A DNA stretch of 42,552 nucleotides from Aquificota bacterium. Lineage in GTDB: Bacteria > Aquificota > Aquificia > Aquificales > Aquificaceae. Within the stretch, counting starts at the first letter, position 1; every line of letters starts with the position of its first letter. The stretch is taken from NCBI GenBank assembly GCA_030549905.1, contig JAUQQK010000013.1, positions 1-42,552 of the forward strand, given 5' to 3'. Shown piece after piece: positions 17,057 to 27,325 of this stretch. Position numbers and translations under genes: made by a program. Below the pieces are notes generated by a model. It did no database searches. It saw only the letters and a list, made by a program, of their open reading frames with translations, and was not told the DNA's origin.

Positions 17057-17942
17057 AGCTTTCTATTGATTTTCTCTCCATATACTCACCTATTCCCTCT
17101 ATTATCTTAAGCGGTGCGGTCGGGTCAAAGAAGTTGGCGGTTCCCACCTGCACGCAGACAGCACCAGCCAGTATGTGCTGCAGGGCTGAGTCCGTATCGT
17201 AGATACCCCCCACGCCTATTATGGGCACCGAATGCCCCAATTCTGAAAAGGCTTCCCAGACCATTCTAACAGCAACTGGCAAGATGGCAGGACCAGAAAG
17301 ACCTCCCATTATGGTGGAAAGCTCTGGCTTTTCAGACCACACGTCAATTTTCATACCAAGCAATGTATTTATCAGCACAAGTCCATCAGCACCAGATTCC
17401 ACGCAAACTTTTGCAAAACTCTTAACGTCGCCCGTATTGGGTGAAAGTTTGACAAGCACAGGCTTTTTTACCTTTGCCTTTACCCTCTCCACAAGTCTTG
17501 AAAGAACAAGGGGGTCGTGTCCAAAGAGCATGCCTCCCTTTTTTACATTTGGACAGGAGACATTTAGCTCATAGGCTACTATCTTCTTTGCATGCTCCAA
17601 GGCAAGGCAAACCTCTACATACTCTTCTTCTGTTTCTCCAAACACGTTGGCTATGAAGTGGGTATCTATATGCTCAATCTGCGGGTATATTTTTTTCAAA
17701 AAGCCCTCCACACCCGGGTTTTGAAGACCTATGGAGTTAAGCATACCGCAGGGTGTCTCCGCAATTCTCTCTGGCATGTTTCCTTCTCTTGGCTTTAGAG
17801 ATATACCCTTGGTGACTACCGCACCGAGCCTTGAAATATCGTATATCTCCACAGCCTCTATACCATAGCCAAAGGTGCCAGAAGCCACCCACACGGGGTT
17901 TTTAAACCTTATACCTAAAAGCTCCACAGAGAGGTCCATCAT
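17010..17942 (-). CDS. pyrD: dihydroorotate dehydrogenase, class 1B catalytic subunit
   Basis: 310 aa. It oxidises dihydroorotate to orotate, the fourth step of UMP synthesis, with FMN. The N-terminal TKGISLKPREGN and catalytic Cys in NVSCPNVKKGG, plus KLSPNTGD and the FMN-phosphate loop IIGVGGIYD, mark the class 1B enzyme. That class normally works with the iron-sulfur/FAD subunit PyrK, which is not in this window. The ATG overlaps the stop of the NDUFA9-like gene (4 nt). It ends a long leftward run starting near rpsB that also holds pyrH. Confidence 0.95.
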   Translation of the reverse strand: MMDLSVELLGIRFKNPVWVASGTFGYGIEAVEIYDISRLGAVVTKGISLKPREGNMPERIAETPCGMLNSIGLQNPGVEGFLKKIYPQIEHIDTHFIANVFGETEEEYVEVCLALEHAKKIVAYELNVSCPNVKKGGMLFGHDPLVLSRLVERVKAKVKKPVLVKLSPNTGDVKSFAKVCVESGADGLVLINTLLGMKIDVWSEKPELSTIMGGLSGPAILPVAVRMVWEAFSELGHSVPIIGVGGIYDTDSALQHILAGAVCVQVGTANFFDPTAPLKIIEGIGEYMERKSIESFKELVGRAHRLLVKS

Positions 17943-18883
17943 GCCTTTACTCTCCTACCAAACTCTTCCAAACTCCATCTTAAAGATTCTTCGTAATCTA
18001 TCGGCTCTCTACCGCAGAGTTTCCTCACTCCATCACCTTCTACATCTCCATCAAGCCCGCATATATTGTCCCTCCACATCATAAGAAGCTGGTCAGAACT
18101 AAAGGGTGGAGGTTGCAGGAGCCTTTCCACCACAAGACCGGAAAAATACATAAGAGCTTTGGGCATGGGCAGGAGTAAAACCTTTCTATTCCAGTAGCCA
18201 AATATATCCTCAAGAAGCTCTTTAAAGCTCACTTTTTTGTTTCCACAAAGCTCGTAGGTTTGGTTTTTAGCCTCTTCCTTCTCAATAGCCTTTAAGAAGG
18301 AGCAAACCACGTCTCTCACATCCACCGGCTGAAAGAGGTATCCACCTCCGCCCGGAAGTGCCACAACCCTTATAAACCTCGTTATTTTCCACATATCGTA
18401 AAAAAGCCTCTGTTCTGGTCCAAGTATGACAGAAGGTCTAAAAATGGTGTATGTAAGACCGCTCCTTTTTAGCTCCTCCTCCGCCATATACTTTGTGCGG
18501 TGACACATGGAGGGGGCATCCCTGTGGGTGCCCAAAGAGCTCATGTGAAGCACATGTTTTATGTTTCCATATGCTACCGCGGTTTCATAAAGGTTTTTTG
18601 AGTAAAGGTAATGAACCCTTATAAAGGTCTGTCCGTTCCTTTTATCTTCTACCAGAATTCCAACAAGATGCACAAGAACTTCAGGCTTGAAGTCTTCAAA
18701 GGCTTTAAGAAGACTGTTTTTGTCTTCAAGGCTTAATTCATAGGTCTTTACAGAAGGTCCGAAGAACTTTTGAGCCTTTGCAGAATTTCTAACAAGGCAG
18801 GCAACCTCATAGCCCTTATCAAGCAGTCCCATTACCAGATACCTTCCCACAAAACCAGTCCCGCCCGTTATAGCTACCCTCAT
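17939..18883 (-). CDS. NDUFA9-like NAD(P)-binding epimerase/reductase family protein
   Basis: 314 aa. Extended short-chain dehydrogenase fold with the N-terminal Rossmann motif AITGGTGFVGRYLV and SSLG followed by YMAEEEL rather than a clear YxxxK catalytic pair (HRTKYMAEEE). The protein matches the complex I NDUFA9 subunit type, in which the dinucleotide is structural rather than catalytic. No nuo genes are here. It overlaps tatC upstream and pyrD downstream by 4 nt each, so all three are coupled. Function is uncertain; quinone biosynthesis or respiratory complex roles have been discussed for relatives. Confidence 0.8.
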   Translation of the reverse strand: MRVAITGGTGFVGRYLVMGLLDKGYEVACLVRNSAKAQKFFGPSVKTYELSLEDKNSLLKAFEDFKPEVLVHLVGILVEDKRNGQTFIRVHYLYSKNLYETAVAYGNIKHVLHMSSLGTHRDAPSMCHRTKYMAEEELKRSGLTYTIFRPSVILGPEQRLFYDMWKITRFIRVVALPGGGGYLFQPVDVRDVVCSFLKAIEKEEAKNQTYELCGNKKVSFKELLEDIFGYWNRKVLLLPMPKALMYFSGLVVERLLQPPPFSSDQLLMMWRDNICGLDGDVEGDGVRKLCGREPIDYEESLRWSLEEFGRRVKA

Positions 18884-19638
18884 TCCTGTGCCACCTCTAT
18901 AGCCTTTTCCTTGCTTTTTCTCTTAGCCAGCCTGCCCGCCAGCAGGGAAGCCTCATACAGGAGTATCAGAGGAATAGCCATGAGCACCTGAGTAGTGACG
19001 TCTGGCGCAATTAAGGCTCCCGCCACAAAGGCTATAACTACAAAGTATTTCCTGAAGGCTTTTAGCTGTTCTTCGCTTACCACCCCAGCCCTCAGAAGTA
19101 GAAACATTATCACCGGAAGCTCAAAGGCTATACCAAAACCAATAATCATCTTTAGCAGGAAGGATATGTAGAGGTCCACAGATAAAAAGGGTGTGGCTTG
19201 TAGCTGGGAGAGTCCTATACCAAGAAGAAATTTTAAAGCCATTGGAAGGACAACAAAATAGGAGAAGGCTCCGCCCGTTAAGAATAAAAGTATGGAAAAG
19301 AGGGTAAGGGGTAGGACGAGCCTTTTTTCATTGGGATAAAGAGCAGGCTCTACAAAACGCCATGTCTGGTAAAGTATGACAGGCAGTGAAATTATAAAGC
19401 CAAAGACTATAGATATCTTCAGGAGTATAAAAAGGGGTTCGGTAGGTGATAGGGTAATTAGTTCTACCTTTGGGTAAGACCTTTTTACTGGCTCTTTTAA
19501 AATTTCAAATATGTAGGAAGCGAAATAGAAAGCCAGCCCGGTGCCTATCAGGAAGGCTACTATGGATTTAATCAGCCTGCTTCTTAGTTCCCTCAGATGC
19601 TCCGTCAGGGGCATCTTGGGAAGCTCCTGCTGCTCCAT
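18880..19638 (-). CDS. tatC: twin-arginine translocase subunit TatC
   Basis: 252 aa with six transmembrane segments. The cytoplasmic N-terminus has the signal-binding MPLTEHLRELRSRLIKS block; F..P motifs and LSPTEPLFILLKIS in the first periplasmic loop are typical. TatC recognises twin-arginine signal peptides of folded exported proteins such as hydrogenases. The reading frame starts 71 nt inside the end of tatB. Two starts are possible: the ATG at 19638 after AAGGA, or an ATG at 19614 after CAGGAG; both overlap tatB. The long overlap suggests tight translational coupling. Confidence 0.96.
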   Translation of the reverse strand: MEQQELPKMPLTEHLRELRSRLIKSIVAFLIGTGLAFYFASYIFEILKEPVKRSYPKVELITLSPTEPLFILLKISIVFGFIISLPVILYQTWRFVEPALYPNEKRLVLPLTLFSILLFLTGGAFSYFVVLPMALKFLLGIGLSQLQATPFLSVDLYISFLLKMIIGFGIAFELPVIMFLLLRAGVVSEEQLKAFRKYFVVIAFVAGALIAPDVTTQVLMAIPLILLYEASLLAGRLAKRKSKEKAIEVAQE

Positions 19639-19915
19639 CTTCCTTATCTACCTCCTCAACCTTTTCTTTTTCAACAAGGTCATACACCCCCTCCTCTTCC
19701 TTTATGGACAAATCCTCCTGAGGCTGGACTTCTTTGCTCTCTTCCATGATTTTTTTATTAATACTCTCTAAGTACATCTGATACCTTAGTTCATCCCATG
19801 TTTCTCTTATTTTACGCAAAAACTCACCGAGCTTTGTAGCCACCTCTACCATCTTCTCAGGACCGAGGAATATAAAGGCAACAGCCAGTATTAAAATAAG
19901 TTCGGGGAAATCCAT
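19568..19915 (-). CDS. tatB: twin-arginine translocase TatB/TatA-type protein
   Basis: 115 aa. One N-terminal membrane helix (about 2-18), then the hinge FLGPEKMVEVATKLGEFLRKIRETWDELR, an amphipathic helix, and a long acidic disordered tail. The FLGPEK hinge and length fit TatB better than TatA, but the two are hard to separate. Directly upstream of tatC and overlapping it by 71 nt. There is no Shine-Dalgarno site; TATATT at 19923-19928 places a transcript start at 19916, one base before the ATG, although it lies in a row of co-directional genes after frr. Confidence 0.88.
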   Translation of the reverse strand: MDFPELILILAVAFIFLGPEKMVEVATKLGEFLRKIRETWDELRYQMYLESINKKIMEESKEVQPQEDLSIKEEEGVYDLVEKEKVEEVDKEDGAAGASQDAPDGASEGTKKQAD

Positions 19916-19922
19916 GATATTA

Positions 19923-19928
19923 AATATA
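19923..19928 (-). promoter_or_regulatory. -10 box for tatBC
   Basis: TATATT on the minus strand between the frr stop and tatB ATG. The expected leader is one base. An internal promoter would uncouple tatBC from the upstream translation genes. Confidence 0.4.
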
Positions 19929-19934
19929 CACCAA

Positions 19935-20480
19935 TCATCCTCCCATTATCTCCTTTTCCTTCGCCTCCGTCAGTTTGTTTATCTCTTCTATGTATTTGTC
20001 CGTTAGCTTTTGAAGTCTTTCAAGAGCCCTCTTTATTTCATCTTCGGATACTCCTTCAAGCTCTTCGAGCATTTCCTTTGCGTCCCTTCTTATGTTTCTT
20101 ATGGCTACCCTTGCTTCTTCAGCCATCTTATGCAGCATCCTTACCAGCTCCCTTCTTCTTTCCTCTGTGAGGGGCGGAAGGTTGAGCCTTATTATATTGC
20201 CCTGCCTCTGCGGTGTGAGGTTCAGGTTCTCCATTATTGCCTTTTCTACGCTTGAGACTGCGTTGGCATCCCACAGCTGTATGGTGAGCTGATTAATATC
20301 TGACACGGTTATGTTTCCGAGCTGTTTGAGGGGCACCTTTGAGCCATAATAATCTACCTTAAGCTCTTCTACCAATGATGTGCTTGCTCTTCCTGTTCTT
20401 AGTCCTGCTATTTCACCTTTGAAATAGCTTACTGCCTTCTTCATGTCTTCCTCTGTGCTTTTGAAAATCTCCTCTAACAT
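19935..20480 (-). CDS. frr: ribosome recycling factor
   Basis: 181 aa, normal length. With EF-G it splits the post-termination ribosome. Motifs: FKGEIAGLRTGRAS near the start, PLKQLGNITV, NLTPQRQGNIIRLNLPPLTEERRRELVRMLHK and the C-terminal helix KLTDKYIEEINKL. A clean GGAGGT site precedes the ATG. It follows pyrH by 11 nt in the conserved order rpsB-tsf-pyrH-frr. Confidence 0.98.
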   Translation of the reverse strand: MLEEIFKSTEEDMKKAVSYFKGEIAGLRTGRASTSLVEELKVDYYGSKVPLKQLGNITVSDINQLTIQLWDANAVSSVEKAIMENLNLTPQRQGNIIRLNLPPLTEERRRELVRMLHKMAEEARVAIRNIRRDAKEMLEELEGVSEDEIKRALERLQKLTDKYIEEINKLTEAKEKEIMGG

Positions 20481-20491
20481 CTTGCCACCTC

Positions 20492-22071
<1,580 letters not shown>

Positions 22072-22083
22072 ACTTTTACCTCC

Positions 22084-22911
22084 TTATTCTTCTTCTGCGC
22101 CCTTGTCAATGTATTCGTATTTTTCAGACATCTCCATAGCCTTTTCAAAGAGCACCTTTTCCTCCTCTTCTACCGTTATGACCCTTCTCTTTGGCACTTC
22201 TACCTGCGCAAGCTCGCCTATGCTCTCTCTTCTTTGCTTGCCTTCTAACACGGCATCCGCTATCTTGGAAGTGAGAAGTTTTATAGACTTTATCGCATCG
22301 TCGTTGCCAGGCACAGGATAGTCAATAAGGTCAGGGTCGCAGTTAGAGTCCGCTATGGCAACCACAGTTATGCCAAGCTTTTTTGCCTCCTGAACCGCTA
22401 TGGCTTCCCGAACTGTATCCACAACCCACAGTATAGAAGGAAGCCTGTCCATGTTTCTTATACCGCCGTACAACTTTCTTAGCCTTTCCATCTTTCTTCT
22501 CAGGGTTCTTACTTCCTTCTTGGGAAGCACATCAAAAACGCCTTCCGCCTCCATCCTCTCTAAGGTTTGTAGTTTTAGCAGGCTTTTACGGACGGTCCTG
22601 AAGTTGGTAAGAAGTCCTCCAACCCATCTTTCATTTACATAAGGCACTCCAGCCCTTTCTGCCTCTTCCCTTATAACATCCTTAGCCTGCTTTTTGGTGC
22701 CTACAAAAAGCACCTCCGCTCCCTGAGCCACGCTATCAGCCACGTAATGATAGGCTTGCTCCAAATATACAACCGTTTTGTTGAGATCTATTATGTGGAT
22801 ACCGTTGCGCACCCCATACAGGTAGGGTGCCATTTTGGGGTTCCATCTACCTTTGGAATGTCCAAAATGCACTCCTGCTTCCAGCAGGTCTCTCATGGAA
22901 ACTACTGCCAT
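22084..22911 (-). CDS. rpsB: 30S ribosomal protein S2
   Basis: 275 aa from the ATG at 22911, which follows a strong AAGGAGGT site at 4 nt spacing; the longer frame up to 22935 has no such site. Motifs: [54 protein letters not shown] and [23 protein letters not shown], all classical S2. It begins the rpsB-tsf-pyrH-frr operon. A structured leader of about 74 nt lies before it. Confidence 0.97.
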   Translation of the reverse strand: MAVVSMRDLLEAGVHFGHSKGRWNPKMAPYLYGVRNGIHIIDLNKTVVYLEQAYHYVADSVAQGAEVLFVGTKKQAKDVIREEAERAGVPYVNERWVGGLLTNFRTVRKSLLKLQTLERMEAEGVFDVLPKKEVRTLRRKMERLRKLYGGIRNMDRLPSILWVVDTVREAIAVQEAKKLGITVVAIADSNCDPDLIDYPVPGNDDAIKSIKLLTSKIADAVLEGKQRRESIGELAQVEVPKRRVITVEEEEKVLFEKAMEMSEKYEYIDKGAEEE

Positions 22912-22985
22912 ATTTACCTCCTTGGGTTTTGCCACCCTTTCCCTAACCCTTGAAAGGGCAACCCTTCTGGGAAAGGTGCGGTCTT
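22912..22985 (-). promoter_or_regulatory. structured rpsB leader, possible S2 autoregulatory element
   Basis: The expected transcript start at 22985 (from the TATAAT at 22992-22997) gives a 74-nt leader. It can form a 10-bp stem with one bulge: CACCTTTCCC (22978-22969) with GGGAAAGGGTG (22943-22933), enclosing a smaller CCCT/AGGG hairpin (about 22955-22946). The structure ends about 10 nt before the AAGGAGGT site. S2 leaders that repress rpsB-tsf are known in other bacteria, so feedback control is plausible. Confidence 0.5.
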
Positions 22986-22991
22986 GGTAAT

Positions 22992-22997
22992 ATTATA
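22992..22997 (-). promoter_or_regulatory. -10 box for rpsB operon, overlapping hslO stop
   Basis: TATAAT on the minus strand contains the hslO TAA (22993-22995). Unlike the leaderless genes it drives a long leader. Confidence 0.55.
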
Positions 22998-23844
22998 ACA
23001 TAAGCTGGTCTCTGCTAAAGCGATAAACCCTTTTACAGAACTTGCAAACCACTTCCGCAGGTCCCTCCCTCAGTATATCTTCAAGCTCTTCCTCCTCAAG
23101 CAATAAAAGGCTTGCCTTAGCTATATCCTCGTTGCAGGGGCAGTAGTATTCTACCTCTTTAAGCCCTATCAGTCTTGGTTCCATTCCCTTCAGTATCTCT
23201 GTAGCCACTTCCTCAGGTCTTTTATTTTCAAGGCTAAGATTTTTAATGTTTTCTTCCACCTTTTCTATGCTCTTTTGTGAGACGCTTGTGAGCACCTGCA
23301 CAAGGTAGCCGCTTGCCTGCAGGGTTTTACCTTCCTCATCAAAGGAAAGGTAAAGGTCCAGATAGCTTCTTGTCTGTTCTGACTGTTCAAAGTAGAAGGA
23401 AAGACTATCCTTGAGGTCAAGACCCACAAGGGGCACTATGCTTGTATATGGAGTGCCAAGTCTTAATTCTTTGACCACCATAAGGGTTCCATCTTCCATA
23501 CAATCGGTGGGTTCTCCTTCAATAAAGCCCCTTACCCTGCCCTTGCCGTCCGCTTCCACTGCCACCACACCGCAGGGTGTTTCCACCTTAAGAAGCACCT
23601 TCTGTTCTGTGGCATGCTTTACCAAGGAGGTCAAAAGTAGAGCGGACATTACCGCCTGACCCATGGTGTGAGCGGACCTGCCTTCAAGGTGGTGCAGGCG
23701 TCTGGCAGTCTCCACCGTTCTTGTAGCCCTAAGGGAATATACTCTTATAAGCTCGTCTTTTGGAACAGCTACCACCATATAATCCCTGTCCTGAAAGTAC
23801 TCAGCCAGCTCCTTTTCTGTTCTGTTGTCAAGCTCTCTATACAT
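22993..23844 (-). CDS. hslO: Hsp33 redox-regulated chaperone
   Basis: 283 aa. A holdase chaperone activated by oxidation and unfolding. The C-terminal zinc site is complete: CPC in EYYCPCNED and CKFC in VVCKFCKRVY. The core has HHLEGRSAHTMGQAVMSALLL-like and GVVAVEADGKGRVRG segments of the family. It follows ychF by 11 nt. There is only a weak AAGAG before the ATG, and a TATAAG box overlapping the ychF stop could start a short-leader transcript. Confidence 0.95.
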   Translation of the reverse strand: MYRELDNRTEKELAEYFQDRDYMVVAVPKDELIRVYSLRATRTVETARRLHHLEGRSAHTMGQAVMSALLLTSLVKHATEQKVLLKVETPCGVVAVEADGKGRVRGFIEGEPTDCMEDGTLMVVKELRLGTPYTSIVPLVGLDLKDSLSFYFEQSEQTRSYLDLYLSFDEEGKTLQASGYLVQVLTSVSQKSIEKVEENIKNLSLENKRPEEVATEILKGMEPRLIGLKEVEYYCPCNEDIAKASLLLLEEEELEDILREGPAEVVCKFCKRVYRFSRDQLML

Positions 23845-23854
23845 CTCTTATAAA

Positions 23855-23860
23855 CTTATA
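23855..23860 (-). promoter_or_regulatory. possible -10 box for hslO, overlapping ychF stop
   Basis: TATAAG on the minus strand includes the ychF TAA (23856-23858). Expected leader about 4 nt. The match is weaker than at other genes. Confidence 0.35.
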
Positions 23861-24962
23861 CATTAAACCTGAAATACACAATATCTCCATCTTTTATCTC
23901 ATATTCCTTACCTTCAAGCCTTACCATACCAAGCTCCTTAGCCTTTCCCATAGAACCTACCCTTATGTAGTCCTCATAGTTTATCACCTCCGCAGCTATG
24001 AAACCCCTTTCAAAGTCCGAGTGTATCTTTCCCGCCGCCTGAGGTGCCTTTGTACCTCTTTTAACCGTCCAGGCTCTTGCCTCCTTCTCACCAGCTGTGA
24101 AGAAGGTTATAAGTCCAAGAAGCTCGTAGGCAGACCTTATGAGTTTATTAAGTCCAGGTTCTTCAAGACCGTATGACTTTAAAAGCTCTTCCTTTTCCTC
24201 CTTTTCAAGCCCTATGAACTCTTCCTCTAACTTTGCACAGACAAGAACCGCCGGAGCCCCCTCCTCTTTGGCGTACTCAAAAACCTTCTTGCTCAGCGCA
24301 TTCCCCTCCGGAAGGTCCTTCTCGCTCACATTAGCTACATACATGAGAGGCTTAAGGGTAAGCAGGAACAGGTTTCTTAAGGCATATTCCAGTACCTCCG
24401 GAGGCATTTTCCTCACGTGCCTTCTTAAAGGCTCCATGCTCTCAAGGGAAGAGTTAAGAAACTCAAGCCATTCAAGCTCCTCCTTAGCTTTTTTGTCTCC
24501 GAGCCTTGCCATCTTTTCCACCTTCTCAAACCTTTTTTTGACGGTTTCCAAATCCTTTGCTATAAGCTCCAGGTCTATAATCTGAGCATCTCTTATGGGG
24601 TCCACAAAGCCTTCCACATGCACCACATTGGGGTCTTCAAAACACCTTAGTACCATGGCAATGGCATCCACCTCCCTTATATGGGCTAAGAACTGATTGC
24701 CAAGACCCTCACCTTTGCTGGCGTTTCTTACAAGTCCTGCAATATCTACAAACTCTATGAAAGTGGGCGTTATTTTTTTTGACTTTTCAAGCCTTGCTAT
24801 CTCATAGAGCCTTTTGTCCGGTACCTCTACTGTGCCCACATTGGGCTCTATGGTACAGAAGGGGTAGTTGGCGGCGGCTGCCTTTGCAGATTGCAGTAAG
24901 GCGTTAAACAGGGTGGATTTGCCCACATTGGGAAGACCTACGATGCCTACGCTTAAAGCCAT
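23856..24962 (-). CDS. ychF: redox/ribosome-linked ATPase YchF (Obg family)
   Basis: 368 aa, normal length. P-loop GLPNVGKST at residue 9, G3 region FVDIAGLVRNASKGEGLGNQFLAHIREVDA, altered G4 motif NVSEKD (NxxE instead of NKxD, the reason YchF prefers ATP), a helical insert, and a C-terminal TGS domain (LITFFTAGEKEARAWTVKRGTKAPQAAGKIHSDFERGFIAAEV). It binds ribosomes and affects stress responses in other bacteria. A TATAAT box 9 nt before the ATG and no Shine-Dalgarno site point to a nearly leaderless mRNA. Confidence 0.97.
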   Translation of the reverse strand: MALSVGIVGLPNVGKSTLFNALLQSAKAAAANYPFCTIEPNVGTVEVPDKRLYEIARLEKSKKITPTFIEFVDIAGLVRNASKGEGLGNQFLAHIREVDAIAMVLRCFEDPNVVHVEGFVDPIRDAQIIDLELIAKDLETVKKRFEKVEKMARLGDKKAKEELEWLEFLNSSLESMEPLRRHVRKMPPEVLEYALRNLFLLTLKPLMYVANVSEKDLPEGNALSKKVFEYAKEEGAPAVLVCAKLEEEFIGLEKEEKEELLKSYGLEEPGLNKLIRSAYELLGLITFFTAGEKEARAWTVKRGTKAPQAAGKIHSDFERGFIAAEVINYEDYIRVGSMGKAKELGMVRLEGKEYEIKDGDIVYFRFNV

Positions 24963-24971
24963 AAGCTATTA

Positions 24972-24977
24972 ATTATA
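24972..24977 (-). promoter_or_regulatory. -10 box for ychF
   Basis: TATAAT on the minus strand between the pilC stop (24989) and the ychF ATG (24962). The expected leader is about 2-3 nt. Confidence 0.5.
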
Positions 24978-24988
24978 TTCCTCAGAGC

Positions 24989-26215
24989 TTACTTTATCAA
25001 CTCTCCCAGCTTAAAGATGGGCATGTAGAGGGCAATAAGTATAGCACCCACTATGCCACCTATAAACACTATAAGCATGGGCTCTATCAGCTTTATCATA
25101 CCCTCCACCGCCTTATCAAACTCGTCTTCGTAAAAGCGAGCTATTGTGTCAAGCATTTCATCAAGGCGACCCGTGTCCTCTCCCACCCTTACCATTGCTA
25201 TAACCAGCTTCGGAAACATGCCGGTCTTTTCCAGAGCTCTGTGCATTGGTTCACCTTCTATGACCGCCTTCTTAGCCGATTCAAGGGCTTCCTTTATGAC
25301 CACATTACCCGTAACCTGTCCTGCTATTTCAAAAGCCTTTTCCAGAGCCACACCGCTTGAGAAAAGGGTTGCCATAGTCCTTGCAAACTTTGCCATGGTG
25401 CTTTTCATGACCAGCTCACCCATCTTGGGAGCCCTTAACATAAAGCTGTGCACAGACTTTCTAAACTGATAGCTTTGAGCCATAAGGAATCTGAATATAA
25501 GGGTAAAACCTACTATAAAAAGTATGATGAAGAGCAGGTTATTTCTTAATGCATTTGAGGCGGCTATCAGCATCTGGGTCGGTGCTGGAAGCTGACCGCC
25601 CAGGCTTGCGTATATCTCCGCAAAGGTAGGCACAAGAAAGTAGAGTATGCCTGAGACTATGGCAGTTGCCACTATAACCACAAAGGTGGGGTAAAAGGCT
25701 GCGCTTTTTATCTTGCTTTTAATCATTGCAAGCTTTTCATAGTAGTCCGCAGCCCTTATAAGAGCCACATCAAGACTGCCCGTTTCTTCACCCACCCTTA
25801 CAAGATTTATAACAAATTCGGGAAAAACCTTCGGAAACTCAGCCATGGAGCTGGATATGGGCCTTCCTTCGCTTACCATCTGGGCTACCTTCTTTGAAGC
25901 CTCCGCAAGATTTTTATTCGGCAACTGCTCGCTAAGGATGTTTAAAGCATCTATTATGGGCAGTCCTGCGTTCACCATGGTGCCAAGTTGTCTACAGAAG
26001 ATGGATATGTCTCTATCGCTGACACCACCGCCAAGTTTGAAGGGTAAGCTAAATGCCTTTTTTTCCTTTTCTTCCCTATCCACTTTTACAACTTCTACAA
26101 GGTTCAGGCCTCTTCGCTGAAGCTCAGCTATAAGGGCTTCCTGTGTAGGATAGCTTTCCTCACTTTCTATCAAAGCACCATTTTCATCGAAGGCCCTGTA
26201 TCTGAACCTTGCCAT
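24989..26215 (-). CDS. pilC: type IV pilus inner-membrane platform protein PilC
   Basis: 408 aa. Two T2SF/GspF domains with the three expected membrane segments (about 170-200, 220-245 and 375-400). The start MARFRYRAFDENGALIES and repeated blocks GLPIIDALNILSEQLPNK / GVALEKAFEIAGQVTGN and VRVGEETGSLD / VRVGEDTGRLDEML are diagnostic. It forms the membrane base of the pilus machine that PilT drives. It begins one base after the pilT stop and has a GAGAGG site. pilB and pilin genes are not in the window. Confidence 0.96.
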   Translation of the reverse strand: MARFRYRAFDENGALIESEESYPTQEALIAELQRRGLNLVEVVKVDREEKEKKAFSLPFKLGGGVSDRDISIFCRQLGTMVNAGLPIIDALNILSEQLPNKNLAEASKKVAQMVSEGRPISSSMAEFPKVFPEFVINLVRVGEETGSLDVALIRAADYYEKLAMIKSKIKSAAFYPTFVVIVATAIVSGILYFLVPTFAEIYASLGGQLPAPTQMLIAASNALRNNLLFIILFIVGFTLIFRFLMAQSYQFRKSVHSFMLRAPKMGELVMKSTMAKFARTMATLFSSGVALEKAFEIAGQVTGNVVIKEALESAKKAVIEGEPMHRALEKTGMFPKLVIAMVRVGEDTGRLDEMLDTIARFYEDEFDKAVEGMIKLIEPMLIVFIGGIVGAILIALYMPIFKLGELIK

Positions 26216-26216
26216 T

Positions 26217-27311
26217 TTAAATCTTCCTCTCTAACATTTTTTCAAGCTCCTTAGGGTCTGGCGAGTACTTATAGGCGTCCTCAAGGCTTATCAACCCAGC
26301 CCTGTAGTGTCCGTATAAGGACTGGTTCATGGTCTGCATACCCGTCTGAGCCTGTCCGCTCTGCATTATAGAATATATTTGCTGAAGCTTATTTTCCCTT
26401 ATCAGGTTCCTTATGGCTGTATTAGGCACCATAAGCTCATAGGCAAGCACTCTACCTCCCCCAATCTTGGGCACTAACCTTTGAGATATAACACCCTGAA
26501 GCACAAAGGAAAGCTGTATACGTATCTGCTCCTGCTGTTCTGGAGGAAATACATCTATAATCCTTGTTATAGTGGAGATGGCCGTGTTTGTATGAAGGGT
26601 TCCAAAGACCAGGTGTCCTGTTTCCGCAGCTCTTAATGCAATCTCAATGGTTTCCAAATCCCTCATCTCGCCCACAAGGATAACATCAGGGTCTTCCCTG
26701 AGGGCCGCCCTGAGTGCATCAGCGAAGCTATGCACATCCTCACCTATCTCCCTCTGATTGACTATGCTCTTTCTGTGGTAAAACACGTACTCAATAGGGT
26801 CTTCTATGGTGATTATGTGATGTGGAAAGGTTTCGTTTATGTAGTTTATCATTGCCGCTAAGGTGGTTGTTTTACCAGAACCAGTGGGACCCGTCACTAG
26901 CACAAGACCCATGCTTTTATGACATAATTCAAGCACTTTTTCTGTAAGACCCAGCTCTCGCACGCTCATTATCTTATTGGGCAACCGTCGGAAGACAGAA
27001 GATATAGAACCCCTCTGCACAAAAACATTTGCCCTGAACCTGCCTATGTCTTTAACTCCAAAGGAAAAATCTACCTGCCCCCTTTCTTCAAGTACCTTCC
27101 TATGCTTTTCTGACATAACCGAGTACGCTATCCTTTGAGTCATCTCTGGAGTTAAGGTAGGATATTCTATCAAGGGTGTTATCTTTCCATCTATACGCAG
27201 GCAGGGCTTTGCTCCCGCGGTGATGTGAATATCCGAAGCGTTTAATTGAACAGCCTTTTGCACTATGTCAATAAGCTTTACATCCGCAGTACCGCCTACT
27301 GTGGGTGTCAA
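26217..27311 (-). CDS. pilT: type IV pilus retraction ATPase PilT
   Basis: About 364 aa starting at a TTG (27309-27311) preceded by a strong GAGGAGGG site; the frame is open further upstream but that extension would cross the purC start and adds non-homologous residues. Motifs: NASDIHITAGAKPCLRIDG, Walker A GPTGSGKTTT, Asp box ITIEDPIEYV, Walker B VILVGEMRDLETIE, His box TGHLVFGTLHTNTA and the PilT-specific AIRNLIRENK. It powers pilus retraction and twitching motility. It is divergent from purC, with overlapping -10 boxes, and is followed at once by pilC. Confidence 0.96.
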   Translation of the reverse strand: MTPTVGGTADVKLIDIVQKAVQLNASDIHITAGAKPCLRIDGKITPLIEYPTLTPEMTQRIAYSVMSEKHRKVLEERGQVDFSFGVKDIGRFRANVFVQRGSISSVFRRLPNKIMSVRELGLTEKVLELCHKSMGLVLVTGPTGSGKTTTLAAMINYINETFPHHIITIEDPIEYVFYHRKSIVNQREIGEDVHSFADALRAALREDPDVILVGEMRDLETIEIALRAAETGHLVFGTLHTNTAISTITRIIDVFPPEQQEQIRIQLSFVLQGVISQRLVPKIGGGRVLAYELMVPNTAIRNLIRENKLQQIYSIMQSGQAQTGMQTMNQSLYGHYRAGLISLEDAYKYSPDPKELEKMLERKI

Positions 27312-27325
27312 TTCCTTCCCTCCTC

